Below are positions 1-6,845 of a DNA stretch of 17,409 nucleotides, piece by piece (within the stretch, counting starts at the first letter, position 1; every line of letters starts with the position of its first letter). Origin of the DNA: Bacteroidales bacterium. GTDB taxonomy: Bacteria > Bacteroidota > Bacteroidia > Bacteroidales > CG2-30-32-10. Made by a program: the position numbers and the translations under genes. Below the pieces are notes generated by a model, which was not told the origin of the DNA, made no database searches, and saw nothing but the letters and a program-made list of their open reading frames with translations. The stretch spans positions 1-17,409 of the forward strand of contig DAOQAK010000068.1 of NCBI GenBank assembly GCA_035353855.1, written 5' to 3'.

Positions 1-2
1 AT

Positions 3-221
3 TGGTATGAGGCAGTAGAGGATTGCGACATTGATGAAATGACAAACTTTAAATCTTTAGTAGAAAGTAACGAAGATGTTATAATGGCTTATTTTACTAA
101 TGGACAAACAAATGCTATTGCTGAAAACCTAAACGGTAGAATAAAAAAGTTTATAGCTTCTAATCAAGGTGTGAGAAATCGTGACTTTTTCTTCTTTAGA
201 ATTAAAAACTTTTTTTCATAG
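3..221 (+). CDS. Transposase, ISL3-like (IS204/IS1001/IS1096/IS1165 type), C-terminal fragment cut by window edge
   Basis: The frame is open from base 3 (WYEAVEDCDIDEM...) and ends in TAG at 219-221, so the ATG at 39 is only an internal methionine. The 72 visible residues match what I know of the extreme C-terminus of DDE transposases of the ISL3 family: a Trp-Tyr opening, then a block like NAIAENLNGRIKKF, which carries the last catalytic-domain helix with its Glu (AENLN), and a closing GVRNRDFFFFRI segment. The enzyme would cut and rejoin the ends of its own insertion sequence. The 5' part and left end lie outside the window, so it cannot be told whether the element is intact. The right terminal repeat should lie soon after base 221, but it cannot be identified without the left end. 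Confidence 0.8.
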   Translation, partial: WYEAVEDCDIDEMTNFKSLVESNEDVIMAYFTNGQTNAIAENLNGRIKKFIASNQGVRNRDFFFFRIKNFFS

Positions 222-375
222 CACCTTAAAAAAAGAAATTGCCTAGGTTTTATTAGATGCTTAACTTTTTAAATAGCTTTTTTGCTGAAAATTAATTATT
301 TATATAATTTGATTTTAATTATAAAGATAGAAATTTACATAAAAAGGTTGTTTCTGAATTAAAATAAAAATTACT

Positions 376-383
376 TACATTTG
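376..383 (+). promoter_or_regulatory. Bacteroidota -7 promoter box for the MFS gene
   Basis: TACATTTG matches the Bacteroidota -7 consensus TAnnTTTG exactly and lies 29 bp before the start codon at 413, in a place that allows a short leader. A TTG at 348-350 is too far upstream (25 bp gap) to be a convincing -33 element. Confidence 0.6.
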
Positions 384-412
384 CCGCGCTAACAAAAAAT
401 AATGAAATTAAT

Positions 413-1801
413 ATGACCGAAAAAATACAAAAATTACTTAGTGATTCTAAAACTGCAAGGTGGACAGCCTTGCTCGTAGTTTCTTTTACAATGTTTGCAG
501 GATATTATCTCGCAGATGTAATGGCTCCTTTACAAGGTCTTGTTAGAAACCAACTGGGATGGAATGACACAGATTACGGATTTTTTACAAGTGCTTACGG
601 ATGGTTTAATGTTTTCCTTTTCTTTTTAATAATTGGAGGGATTATTCTTGATAAAAAAGGTATTCGTTTTACCGGACTTGGCGCTTCAATTATAATGGTT
701 CTTGGGACAGGAATAAAGTATTGGGCTATTTCCACTCATTCGCTTGACGACATGGTGCTTTTTGGATGGAAGGCACAGGTAATGGTTGCCGCTATAGGAT
801 ATGCCATATTTGGTGTAGGTGTTGAAATTGCTGGGATTACAGCCTCTAAGGTTATTGTAAAATGGTTCAAAGGAAATGAATTAGCATTGGCCATGGGCAT
901 GCAACTTTCCGTAGCCAGGCTTGGTACTGCATTAGCGCTTTCATCTTCACGACCCATTGCACTTGCTACCGGAACAGTATCTACTCCAATTCTTATATGT
1001 TTAATTATGTTGTGTATTGGTGTTCTCGCATTTTTTATGTACATGACGATGGACAGGAAACTGGATGCTAGTATAATAGCTGTTAAAGGACAAACAGAAA
1101 AATTATCCGATCCCGAAGAAGAATTTCAAATTAAGGATATTTTTAATATTATTACCAATAAAGGCTGGTGGTATATTGCAATACTTTGTGTTTTATTCTA
1201 TTCATCAGTATTCCCTTTCCTAAAATATGCCACAGACATTATGGTTAACAAATTTGGTGTTAACGAATACTGGGCAGGACTTCTTCCAGGACTGCTTCCC
1301 TTTGGAACGATCTTCTTCACTCCTTTATTTGGTGGAATTTATGATAAAAAAGGAAAAGGTGCTTCAATTATGATTATTGGAGCGTTTATCATTGTATGTG
1401 TACATGCACTATTTTCGATTCCTTTTTTAAATCATTGGATTATTGCGGTTATCCTTATGATATTATTAGGAATAGGATTTTCACTTGTACCTTCAGCTAT
1501 GTGGCCTTCAGTACCCAAAATTATTCCTGAAAGACAATTAGGAACAGCTTACTCTCTTATTTTCTGGGTTCAAAACTGGGGGTTAATGGGAGTTCCTGCA
1601 TTAATTGGATGGGTTGTTAATACATATTGCATTACAGGTACAAAATTAGTTGAGGGTGTTTCCGAAAATACATACGATTATACAATACCCATGCTTATTT
1701 TTACAGGATTTGGTGTACTATCAATATTATTTGGATTCCTCCTAAAAATGGAAGACAAAAAGAAACAATATGGATTACAGCTTCCGAATATTAAAAAATA
1801 A
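413..1801 (+). CDS. Major facilitator superfamily transporter, MFSD1-like
   Basis: This 462-residue polytopic inner-membrane protein has about twelve hydrophobic segments and a charged central loop (about residues 213-245, with EKLSDPEEEF). MFS loop motifs are present twice: GGIILDKKGIR (75-85) and GGIYDKKGKG (307-316), the pseudo-repeat expected after TM2 and TM8. The stretch SVPKIIPERQLGTAYS (366-381), followed by VQNWG, closely resembles what I recall of the MFSD1 group, whose animal member moves dipeptides across the lysosomal membrane. The bacterial substrate is unknown, and a dipeptide or other small organic solute is only an inference. Its own -7 box lies at 376-383 and a terminator follows at 1830, so it appears monocistronic. 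A four-codon upstream frame (402-416) overlaps the start codon. Confidence 0.85.
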   Translation: MTEKIQKLLSDSKTARWTALLVVSFTMFAGYYLADVMAPLQGLVRNQLGWNDTDYGFFTSAYGWFNVFLFFLIIGGIILDKKGIRFTGLGASIIMVLGTGIKYWAISTHSLDDMVLFGWKAQVMVAAIGYAIFGVGVEIAGITASKVIVKWFKGNELALAMGMQLSVARLGTALALSSSRPIALATGTVSTPILICLIMLCIGVLAFFMYMTMDRKLDASIIAVKGQTEKLSDPEEEFQIKDIFNIITNKGWWYIAILCVLFYSSVFPFLKYATDIMVNKFGVNEYWAGLLPGLLPFGTIFFTPLFGGIYDKKGKGASIMIIGAFIIVCVHALFSIPFLNHWIIAVILMILLGIGFSLVPSAMWPSVPKIIPERQLGTAYSLIFWVQNWGLMGVPALIGWVVNTYCITGTKLVEGVSENTYDYTIPMLIFTGFGVLSILFGFLLKMEDKKKQYGLQLPNIKK

Positions 1802-1829
1802 AATATTCTTAATTAATAATATTTATCAA

Positions 1830-1858
1830 AGGCATCAGCAATGATGCCTTTTTTGTTT
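1830..1858 (+). terminator. Rho-independent terminator after the MFS gene
   Basis: AGGCATCA (1830-1837) pairs with TGATGCCT (1842-1849) across a 4-nt loop, giving a perfect 8-bp stem followed by a T-rich tail (1849-1858). It lies 28 bp past the MFS stop and abuts the end of the convergent gene at 1857, so it may serve both, although the tail is better on the plus strand. Confidence 0.85.
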
Positions 1859-2558
1859 ATAAAGTAAAGCCTACTGCAACGAAAACCCTTTCTGCGTATG
1901 GATTTACCATTATCGAAAAACATACAGGAATTGAAAAATGATCTGTAATTTTAATGTCATGGTAAACTTTTAAACCGGTATTTACAATCCCGTATCCATT
2001 TGCGTAAAGTCCTTTAGCTGGCGTAGCGCCAAGAATGATATCAAAGTATTTTAATGGATAAGTTGCTTCAACATAAGTTGAATAATAATTATTTCCTGAT
2101 GTGTCAACATCATTTCCATAGAAAAATGTGGAAGCGGAAATACTTAAAGGAAATTTTTCTGTACCCGAATATGTAATATTGCCTTCATATGAATGATCTG
2201 TATTTTTTTTCGAATATTCAAAATAGGATTCATTGGGAGTATCAGTAAAAACAAAGTAATCAGATACCGTAAATGAAAATAATCCTTTATTGTAAGTAGC
2301 ATTGATATCAAGCTCGCTGTAATCGCCATTAATACTTTGCGAGCCCCAGCAGCCTAATTTAAAATTTCCTTTGGTAAATATAAGTTGAGGTTGAATGTTA
2401 GGCAAATTGCTTATTTGAATTCCTCTCCATACAAAAGACGAAACTATATCTGTAGTAAATTCAAAAGGAGATATTTTTTTATGTAAGCTGTCTTGGGCAA
2501 ATATTATATTGAAACCCAATAAAATCAATATAAACGTCAGTAGAAAATTTTTAATCAT
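1857..2558 (-). CDS. Small outer-membrane beta-barrel protein (TorF/Gcw_chp-like putative porin)
   Basis: The chosen ATG at 2558 gives 233 residues that open with a clean signal peptide (MIKNFLLTFILILLGFNIIFA, cut near AQ). A TTG ten codons upstream (2588) would put polar residues in front of the signal and is unlikely. The mature protein is a series of short alternating strands rich in Tyr, Phe, Thr and Asn and ends VFVAVGFTL, a typical C-terminal beta-signal ending in a hydrophobic residue. The early motif SSFVWRGIQISNLPNIQPQL resembles the xYxWRGxxxSxxPxxQ signature that I recall for the Gcw_chp/TorF family of putative porins. The pore function is inferred from family only. The gene is convergent with the MFS gene and divergent from mqnB, with no evident operon partner. 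Confidence 0.7.
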   Translation of the reverse strand: MIKNFLLTFILILLGFNIIFAQDSLHKKISPFEFTTDIVSSFVWRGIQISNLPNIQPQLIFTKGNFKLGCWGSQSINGDYSELDINATYNKGLFSFTVSDYFVFTDTPNESYFEYSKKNTDHSYEGNITYSGTEKFPLSISASTFFYGNDVDTSGNNYYSTYVEATYPLKYFDIILGATPAKGLYANGYGIVNTGLKVYHDIKITDHFSIPVCFSIMVNPYAERVFVAVGFTL

Positions 2559-2624
2559 AATTACAGTATTGGCCAAATATTTCAACAAAAATAAAAAGAA
2601 ATGTGCTATTTCCCATTTTCATTG

Positions 2625-2632
2625 TAATTTTG
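2625..2632 (+). promoter_or_regulatory. Bacteroidota -7 promoter box for mqnB-mqnD
   Basis: TAATTTTG matches TAnnTTTG exactly, 16 bp before the mqnB start at 2649. It implies a very short leader. No clear -33 TTTG is seen at the expected distance. Confidence 0.5.
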
Positions 2633-2648
2633 AAAAAATGAAAAGTAT

Positions 2649-3329
2649 ATGCAAATATTAATTGTTTCGGCAACATACAACGAAGTTAAACCGTTAATCG
2701 AAAAGTTTATTTTAGTTGAAAAAAAGAACGATTATTTTTCATCATATACTTTTAATAAAATAAATATTGATGTTCTTGCTACAGGAGTGGGGATTACAAG
2801 CACAGCATTTCATCTTGGTAAAATACTTTCTTTAACTAAATATGATTATGTTTTTAATTTCGGGATTGCCGGAGCTTTTAATAAATCAATAAAAATTGGT
2901 GATGTTGTAAATGTTGCATCGGATATTATTTCTGAACTTGGCGCTGAAAATGGGAAATCATTTTTAAGATTTGATGAATTAAAAATAGGGGAAAGCACTA
3001 TGCAAAAAACAGCATATAAAGTTGAGAATAAAAATATAATAAATAATCCTGTGATTTCTGTGTTGCCCGTTGTTAAAGGAATTACAGTAAACACCGTTCA
3101 TGGAAATTCAGCATCGATTTCTGAAATTGAAAAACTTTTTTCGCCTGATGTAGAAAGTATGGAAGGTGCTGCATTTTTATTTGCATGTAATTTTGAAAAC
3201 CTTAAATGCGCGCAAATCCGCGCCATTTCTAATCATGTAGAAGTAAGAAATATTCATAACTGGAATATAGAATTAGCTATAAAAAATTTAAACGATACTG
3301 CTTTGAAAATCATAAATACAATTTGCTAA
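2649..3329 (+). CDS. mqnB: Futalosine hydrolase MqnB
   Basis: This 226-residue cytosolic enzyme belongs to the nucleoside phosphorylase/hydrolase fold. It is expected to split futalosine into hypoxanthine and dehypoxanthine futalosine, a step of the futalosine pathway to menaquinone. Family features visible are the N-terminal strand ILIVSAT (3-9), the glycine-rich NFGIAGAF (70-77), the nucleoside-binding VESMEGAAF block (168-176), and RAISNHVEVRN (191-201), which carries Asn where related enzymes use an acidic residue near the base. The start is the ATG after the TAATTTTG box; an out-of-frame ATG lies 11 bp earlier. mqnD begins 1 bp after its stop, and this pairing with another futalosine-pathway gene strongly supports the call over a generic MTA/SAH nucleosidase. 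Confidence 0.88.
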   Translation: MQILIVSATYNEVKPLIEKFILVEKKNDYFSSYTFNKINIDVLATGVGITSTAFHLGKILSLTKYDYVFNFGIAGAFNKSIKIGDVVNVASDIISELGAENGKSFLRFDELKIGESTMQKTAYKVENKNIINNPVISVLPVVKGITVNTVHGNSASISEIEKLFSPDVESMEGAAFLFACNFENLKCAQIRAISNHVEVRNIHNWNIELAIKNLNDTALKIINTIC

Positions 3330-3330
3330 A

Positions 3331-4206
3331 ATGAATTTTCTCAAATCTAAAATCGTATCTACCGGCGGTGGACATGAACCTGAAATCAGTATAGGTTTTT
3401 CGCCATGTCCGAACGATACTTTTATTTTCGATGCATTGGTTAACGGGAAAATTGATACCGAAGGGCTGCAATTTAATTATGTTTTAAACGATGTTGAGGA
3501 GCTTAACCGCAAAGCATTAATTGCTGAACTTGATGTTACAAAAATAAGTTTCTTTGCTTATTCCGAAATTTATAAAAATTATCAACTATTGGATTCGGGC
3601 AGTGCGCTTGGTTTTAGCTGTGGCCCATTATTAGTTGCTCGTGAAAAATTTTTGATTGATGATATCAATAAAAAGAAAATTGCAATTCCCGGAATTCACA
3701 CTACAGCAAACTTTTTGATGACTTTTTCTTTTCCCGATGCAAAGGATAAAACAGAAATTTTATTTTCAGAAATTGAAGATGTCGTGATGAATGGCACATT
3801 TGACGCGGGAGTCATTATTCATGAAAATCGTTTTACATATCAGCAAAAAGGTTTACATAAAATTGTTGACCTAGGCGAGTTGTGGGAGCAAAAAACAAAA
3901 ATGCCTATTCCGCTAGGAGGCATAGCAGTAAAGCGTTCTTTGGATGATGAGTTCAAAAAGAAAATTGAAAAATTAATTCGTAAAAGCGTTGAGTTTGCTT
4001 TTCAGAATCCTGCATCATCAAATGATTTTGTTTGTAGAAACGCACAAGCAATGGATGTTGAGGTGATGAAAAAACATATTGAACTTTATGTAAATGAATT
4101 TTCGGTAAGTCTTGGGAATAAAGGAAAAGAAGCAATTAAATTTTTATTTAATAAAGCAAAGGAATTGAAAATTATTCTCAAAGAACCGGGAGATATTTTC
4201 ATTTAA
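3331..4206 (+). CDS. mqnD: 1,4-dihydroxy-6-naphthoate synthase MqnD
   Basis: This 291-residue enzyme has a periplasmic-binding-protein-like fold and converts cyclic dehypoxanthine futalosine to 1,4-dihydroxy-6-naphthoate in the futalosine route to menaquinone. The diagnostic opening GFSPCPNDTFIFDAL is at 22-36. The GVIIHE motif (160-165) carries His164, which lines up with the catalytic His145 I recall for the Thermus enzyme once a 19-residue offset is allowed. That offset is a real oddity: most MqnD proteins start directly at the first strand, but here about 19 extra residues (MNFLKSKIVSTGGGHEPE) precede ISIGFSP, and no closer ATG exists. Translation is probably coupled to mqnB (stop and start 1 bp apart). 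The last codon and stop (ATT TAA) lie inside the target duplication of the downstream MITE. Confidence 0.93.
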   Translation: MNFLKSKIVSTGGGHEPEISIGFSPCPNDTFIFDALVNGKIDTEGLQFNYVLNDVEELNRKALIAELDVTKISFFAYSEIYKNYQLLDSGSALGFSCGPLLVAREKFLIDDINKKKIAIPGIHTTANFLMTFSFPDAKDKTEILFSEIEDVVMNGTFDAGVIIHENRFTYQQKGLHKIVDLGELWEQKTKMPIPLGGIAVKRSLDDEFKKKIEKLIRKSVEFAFQNPASSNDFVCRNAQAMDVEVMKKHIELYVNEFSVSLGNKGKEAIKFLFNKAKELKIILKEPGDIFI

Positions 4207-4211
4207 TAACT
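4201..4211. repeat. Left copy of 11-bp target-site duplication
   Basis: ATTTAATAACT is repeated exactly at 4481-4491, and the two copies directly flank the inverted-ended element between them. This copy includes the last codon and the stop of mqnD. Confidence 0.85.
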
Positions 4212-4480
4212 GATGTTACGCAAAATCATTATTTGTATCGAAACAACATTATTTTATTATTATGTCCCGTTAGGGACAACAGCTTGGTAAAGAAAAGAAA
4301 GGTACAACTCACTTCTTATTGTACCGTAGGTACTAAACTTTCAAGACTATATAGCTTTCAAGCACGCTCAGTTAATTGGGTTGTGCCTATCTGCCTCGTC
4401 GGCAATACGGGCAGCATATACTCTTAAAATCCATATTAATTAAAGTTTTTAAAATTTTATTTTGGGTTTTGCGTAACATC
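4212..4480. mobile_element. 269-bp MITE-like non-autonomous element
   Basis: The ends are perfect 14-bp inverted repeats: GATGTTACGCAAAA (4212-4225) and TTTTGCGTAACATC (4467-4480). They are flanked by identical 11-bp direct repeats, the mark of a transposition event. The interior has no credible gene; the only long frame starts with TTG at 4233, runs across palindromes and has no protein-like character. Interior palindromes are TGTCCC-GTTA-GGGACA (4263-4278), GTACC-GTA-GGTAC (4321-4333) and CTGCC...GGCAG (4391-4414). A non-autonomous element mobilised in trans by a DDE transposase is the best explanation. A 10-13 bp duplication is typical of some IS4-type elements, but the family cannot be set without a full-length relative. 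Confidence 0.8.
4263..4333. repeat. Palindrome cluster inside the MITE (possible structured RNA or REP-like core)
   Basis: Two perfect stem-loops 42 bp apart: TGTCCC/GGGACA with loop GTTA (4263-4278), and GTACC/GGTAC with loop GTA (4321-4333). A further GGTAC at 4301-4305 can pair with 4321-4325 instead, so alternative folds exist. From memory, similar 'tgtcccgt-aggga' plus 'gtaccgtaggta' pairs recur between genes in many Bacteroidota; this was not searched. Confidence 0.55.
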
Positions 4481-4491
4481 ATTTAATAACT
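4481..4491. repeat. Right copy of 11-bp target-site duplication
   Basis: ATTTAATAACT is identical to 4201-4211 and abuts the right inverted end of the MITE. Before insertion the mqnD-hldD spacer would have been about 45 bp from the mqnD stop to the hldD start. Confidence 0.85.
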
Positions 4492-4531
4492 AAAAACAAA
4501 TTAGTATCTTTACTGCAAAATCAAAAATAAA

Positions 4532-5497
4532 ATGATTGTAATTACAGGCGCAGCGGGCTTTATAGGCAGTTGTTTATTAAACAAATTGAACAACAAAGGG
4601 CACAGCAATATTGTTATTGTTGATGATTTTTTGAATCCTGTTAAAAATAAAAATATTCTGAATAAAGCTTATATCGGGCAAGTTCATCGTAATGATTTTT
4701 TTTCATGGCTTGACGGGAATTATAAAAATGTTTCTTTTGTTTATCATATTGGTGCTCGTACCGATACTACTGAATTCGATCATCATATATTTGATGAACT
4801 GAATTTGAATTACAGTAAAAAAATGTGGCTGGCTTGTACAAAGTACCGGCTACCTCTTATTTATGCATCATCAGCTGCTACGTATGGCGCCGGCGAAAAT
4901 GGTTACAAAGATGACCATGATATTATTTTCAAATTAAAACCATTGAATCCTTACGGAGAATCGAAAAATGATTTTGATAAATGGGTATTAAGTCAAACGG
5001 ATACTCCGCCATATTGGTCAGGATTGAAATTCTTCAATGTTTTCGGTCCGAATGAATATCATAAAAGCCGCATGGCTTCTGTAATTTTTCATTCCTACAA
5101 TCAAATTAAATCAACCGGTAAAGTAAAACTGTTCCGTTCGCATAAGCCTGAATTCAGGGACGGAGAACAACTACGCGATTTTATTTATGTAAAAGATATA
5201 GTTAATATTCTCTGGATAGGAATGTATTATAAACAAAACAGCGGCATTTATAATTTGGGAACAGGAAAAGCAAGAAGTTTTCTTGATCTTGCACGTGCAG
5301 TTTTTAAAGCATTGCATATTCCTGAAGATATTGAATTTATTGATATTCCTGAAGATATTCGCGATAAATATCAATATTACACACAAGCTGATATGTCGAA
5401 AATGAGATCGCTTGGATTTGATATTCCTTTCTATTCACTCGAAGATGCAGTTACCGATTATGTGCAGGGTTACCTGATGCATGGATTATATTATTAA
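4532..5497 (+). CDS. hldD: ADP-L-glycero-D-manno-heptose 6-epimerase
   Basis: This 321-residue cytosolic short-chain dehydrogenase/reductase of the extended type makes the last change in the ADP-heptose pathway (ADP-D-glycero- to ADP-L-glycero-D-manno-heptose) for the LPS inner core. Visible features are the Rossmann motif GAAGFIG (6-12), the HIGARTDTTE block (72-81) characteristic of HldD/RfaD, YASSAATYG (111-119) with the catalytic Ser/Thr region, and the catalytic Tyr141 with Lys145 in YGESK. Next come FNVFGPNEYHK and the substrate-side SHKPEFRDGEQLRDFIYV stretch. Length is close to the usual 310-330. A weak -7-like TATCTTTA lies at 4505-4512, just past the MITE. No other LPS gene is adjacent. 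Confidence 0.93.
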   Translation: MIVITGAAGFIGSCLLNKLNNKGHSNIVIVDDFLNPVKNKNILNKAYIGQVHRNDFFSWLDGNYKNVSFVYHIGARTDTTEFDHHIFDELNLNYSKKMWLACTKYRLPLIYASSAATYGAGENGYKDDHDIIFKLKPLNPYGESKNDFDKWVLSQTDTPPYWSGLKFFNVFGPNEYHKSRMASVIFHSYNQIKSTGKVKLFRSHKPEFRDGEQLRDFIYVKDIVNILWIGMYYKQNSGIYNLGTGKARSFLDLARAVFKALHIPEDIEFIDIPEDIRDKYQYYTQADMSKMRSLGFDIPFYSLEDAVTDYVQGYLMHGLYY

Positions 5498-5597
5498 TTC
5501 AGAATTGTTTTTTAAGTTTGAATGGTTAACTGTAGACTGTTTGTTTTGTGTTGCCAATTGAGATTTCCATTTCCAATAAATTTCATTTTATATTTTT

Positions 5598-5636
5598 CAC
5601 CACTTAGACACTAAGATCACTTAGATTCACTGAGAA
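5598..5636. repeat. Degenerate 'cacttagacactaag' type intergenic repeat
   Basis: The stretch reads as short near-repeats of cacttaga / ctaagatcacttagattcac. Such sequences are common between genes in Bacteroidota in my experience. No gene or function can be assigned. Confidence 0.4.
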
Positions 5637-5849
5637 ATTTTTAATTCCGAATTCCCTTGTCAACTTATCTTCTTCTTATTGCAAATAGAAAATATTAAAT
5701 TGAATTTTTTTATTTTCTCTTTTTACTTTTAACTATTGACCAAACAAGCCGCCACACCAATTAACCTATAGTAAATTGGGAAATCCTTATCATCAGACAG
5801 AGTTAGAAAGCAAGGCAAAACAACTTACCTGAGTTTGGTACTTTTTCTT

Positions 5850-5920
5850 TTACCCCTTCCCTTTCACACGAAGCTTACGCCCTTCCCCTACTCGTAGGGG
5901 AAGGGTTGGGAATGGGGTAA
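5850..5920. repeat. Nested palindrome in repeat copy 1 (REP-like)
   Basis: An inner perfect 11-bp stem, CCCTTCCCCTA/TAGGGGAAGGG (5880-5890 and 5895-5905, loop CTCG), is enclosed by an outer imperfect stem: TTACCCCTTCCC (5850-5861) against GGGAATGGGGTAA (5908-5920), with one extra base. Either strand can form a long two-tier hairpin. The pattern resembles widely scattered 'ccctt...aaggg' intergenic repeats. Confidence 0.75.
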
Positions 5921-6089
5921 GAAAATAGAAAATATTAAATGGAATTTTTTTATTTTCTCTTTTTACTTTTAACTATTAACCAAACAAGCCGCCACACCAA
6001 TTAACCTATAGTAAATTGGGAAATCCTTATCATCAGACAGAGTTAGAAAGCAAGGCAAAACAACTTACCTGAGTTTGGTACTTTTTCTT

Positions 6090-6160
6090 TTACCCCTTCC
6101 CTTTCACACGAAGCTTACGCCCTTCCCCTACTCGTAGGGGAAGGGTTGGGAATGGGGTAA
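6090..6160. repeat. Nested palindrome in repeat copy 2 (REP-like)
   Basis: An exact copy of the 5850-5920 structure shifted by 240 bp: inner stem 6120-6130/6135-6145, outer stem 6090-6101/6148-6160. Confidence 0.75.
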
Positions 6161-6232
6161 GAAAATAGAAAATATTAAATTGAATTTTTTTATTTTCTCT
6201 TTTTATTTTTAACTATTGACCAAACAAGCCGC

Positions 6233-6425
6233 TAAGCCTATCAATCATTGACCTTATATAGAAAATGTATTATTGCAAATAAAAATATTAAATTGAAAAA
6301 AGATTGTTATATGTTTTTGGGTTGAGCAACTGGTTAGGTTGAGTGTTTTTTGTAGGTGGTTTTTATACTATATCCTTTAACCATTGACTTGACGAGTTGC
6401 CACACCTATCAACCTTTAACCTTTT
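6233..6425. other. Gene-free spacer with decayed copies of the repeat flank
   Basis: Two stretches resemble the 70-bp flank of the tandem repeat: around 6270-6300 (ttgcaaataaaaatattaaa) and 6378-6421 (ccattgac...gccacaccta...aacctttaacc). No coding frame, terminator or RNA gene is visible, so this looks like older, decayed repeat material. Confidence 0.45.
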
Positions 6426-6761
6426 TTATAATTCATTTTTTATTTCAAGAAGGAAATCTTTAATGTTTTCAAGGGTTTTAACAATATCGGTATTGCCTGT
6501 GATATCGCCTTTATTTTGTTTTAGTTTTTCTTTTGCTCCTTGTAGAGTAAAACCTTGTTCTTTTACAAGACGAAAAATTTCGCGGAAATTTTCAATATCG
6601 GTTTGTGTAAATAAACGGTCGCCTTTTTTATTCTTGAAAGGTCGGATAATGTCGAATTCCTTTTCCCAGAAGCGAATCAGCGATGTATTTACATTGAAAA
6701 TTTTTGCTACTTCGCCAATCGAATAATAAACTTTTTCTATTTCTTTTTCTTTGTATGGCAT
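6426..6761 (-). CDS. MerR-type helix-turn-helix transcriptional regulator
   Basis: This 111-residue protein has a MerR winged helix-turn-helix at about residues 12-60 (YYSIGEVAKIFNVNTSLIRF, then WEKEFDIIRP, KNKKGDRLFTQTDIENF), followed by a coiled-coil-like dimer helix. There is no C-terminal effector domain and no cysteine cluster, so it is a short MerR protein rather than a metal sensor. It would bind DNA as a dimer; its ligand and targets are unknown. From memory, similar MerR genes sit beside the M23 peptidase/alaS pair in many Bacteroidota. Here about 6 kb of other genes separates them. It lies 84 bp downstream of the second lipoprotein gene and could be its last cotranscribed gene. Confidence 0.85.
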   Translation of the reverse strand: MPYKEKEIEKVYYSIGEVAKIFNVNTSLIRFWEKEFDIIRPFKNKKGDRLFTQTDIENFREIFRLVKEQGFTLQGAKEKLKQNKGDITGNTDIVKTLENIKDFLLEIKNEL

Positions 6762-6845
6762 TATAAAGTTGACAAGTTAACAAGTAGAAAAGATGATAAG
6801 TTTATAAAAACTAAAATTCTGAATTTATCATTCTGACTTCTGAAT

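Larger units (their letters stand above)
5683..6232. repeat. 240-bp tandem direct repeat, two full copies plus a 70-bp partial third
   Basis: Copy 1 is 5683-5922, copy 2 is 5923-6162, and a third copy covers only the first 70 bp (6163-6232). Copies 1 and 2 differ at just two places that I can see: T5701 against G5941, and G5738 against A5978. The array can be read as a 70-bp flank (F) and a 170-bp core (R) in the order F-R-F-R-F. It lies in the 900-bp gene-free region between hldD and the merR-type gene and has no open frame of note. Its near-identity points to a recent duplication. Confidence 0.92.

Noticed and set aside
1857..2588. The TTG at 2588 as the start of the outer-membrane barrel gene
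   Set aside because: The ATG at 2558 directly starts a standard signal peptide, and the ten extra residues would disturb it.
4233..4427. A 64-codon plus-strand reading frame between mqnD and hldD
   Set aside because: It begins with TTG, lies wholly inside the MITE and is made from its palindromes; it shows no domain or signal.
5683..6232. A CRISPR array
   Set aside because: The repeats are 240 bp and contiguous, without short regular repeats separated by unique spacers, and no cas genes are present.
6397..6726. A 109-codon plus-strand reading frame opposite the MerR gene
   Set aside because: It is antisense to a clearly conserved helix-turn-helix gene and has no promoter-like start or recognisable protein character.
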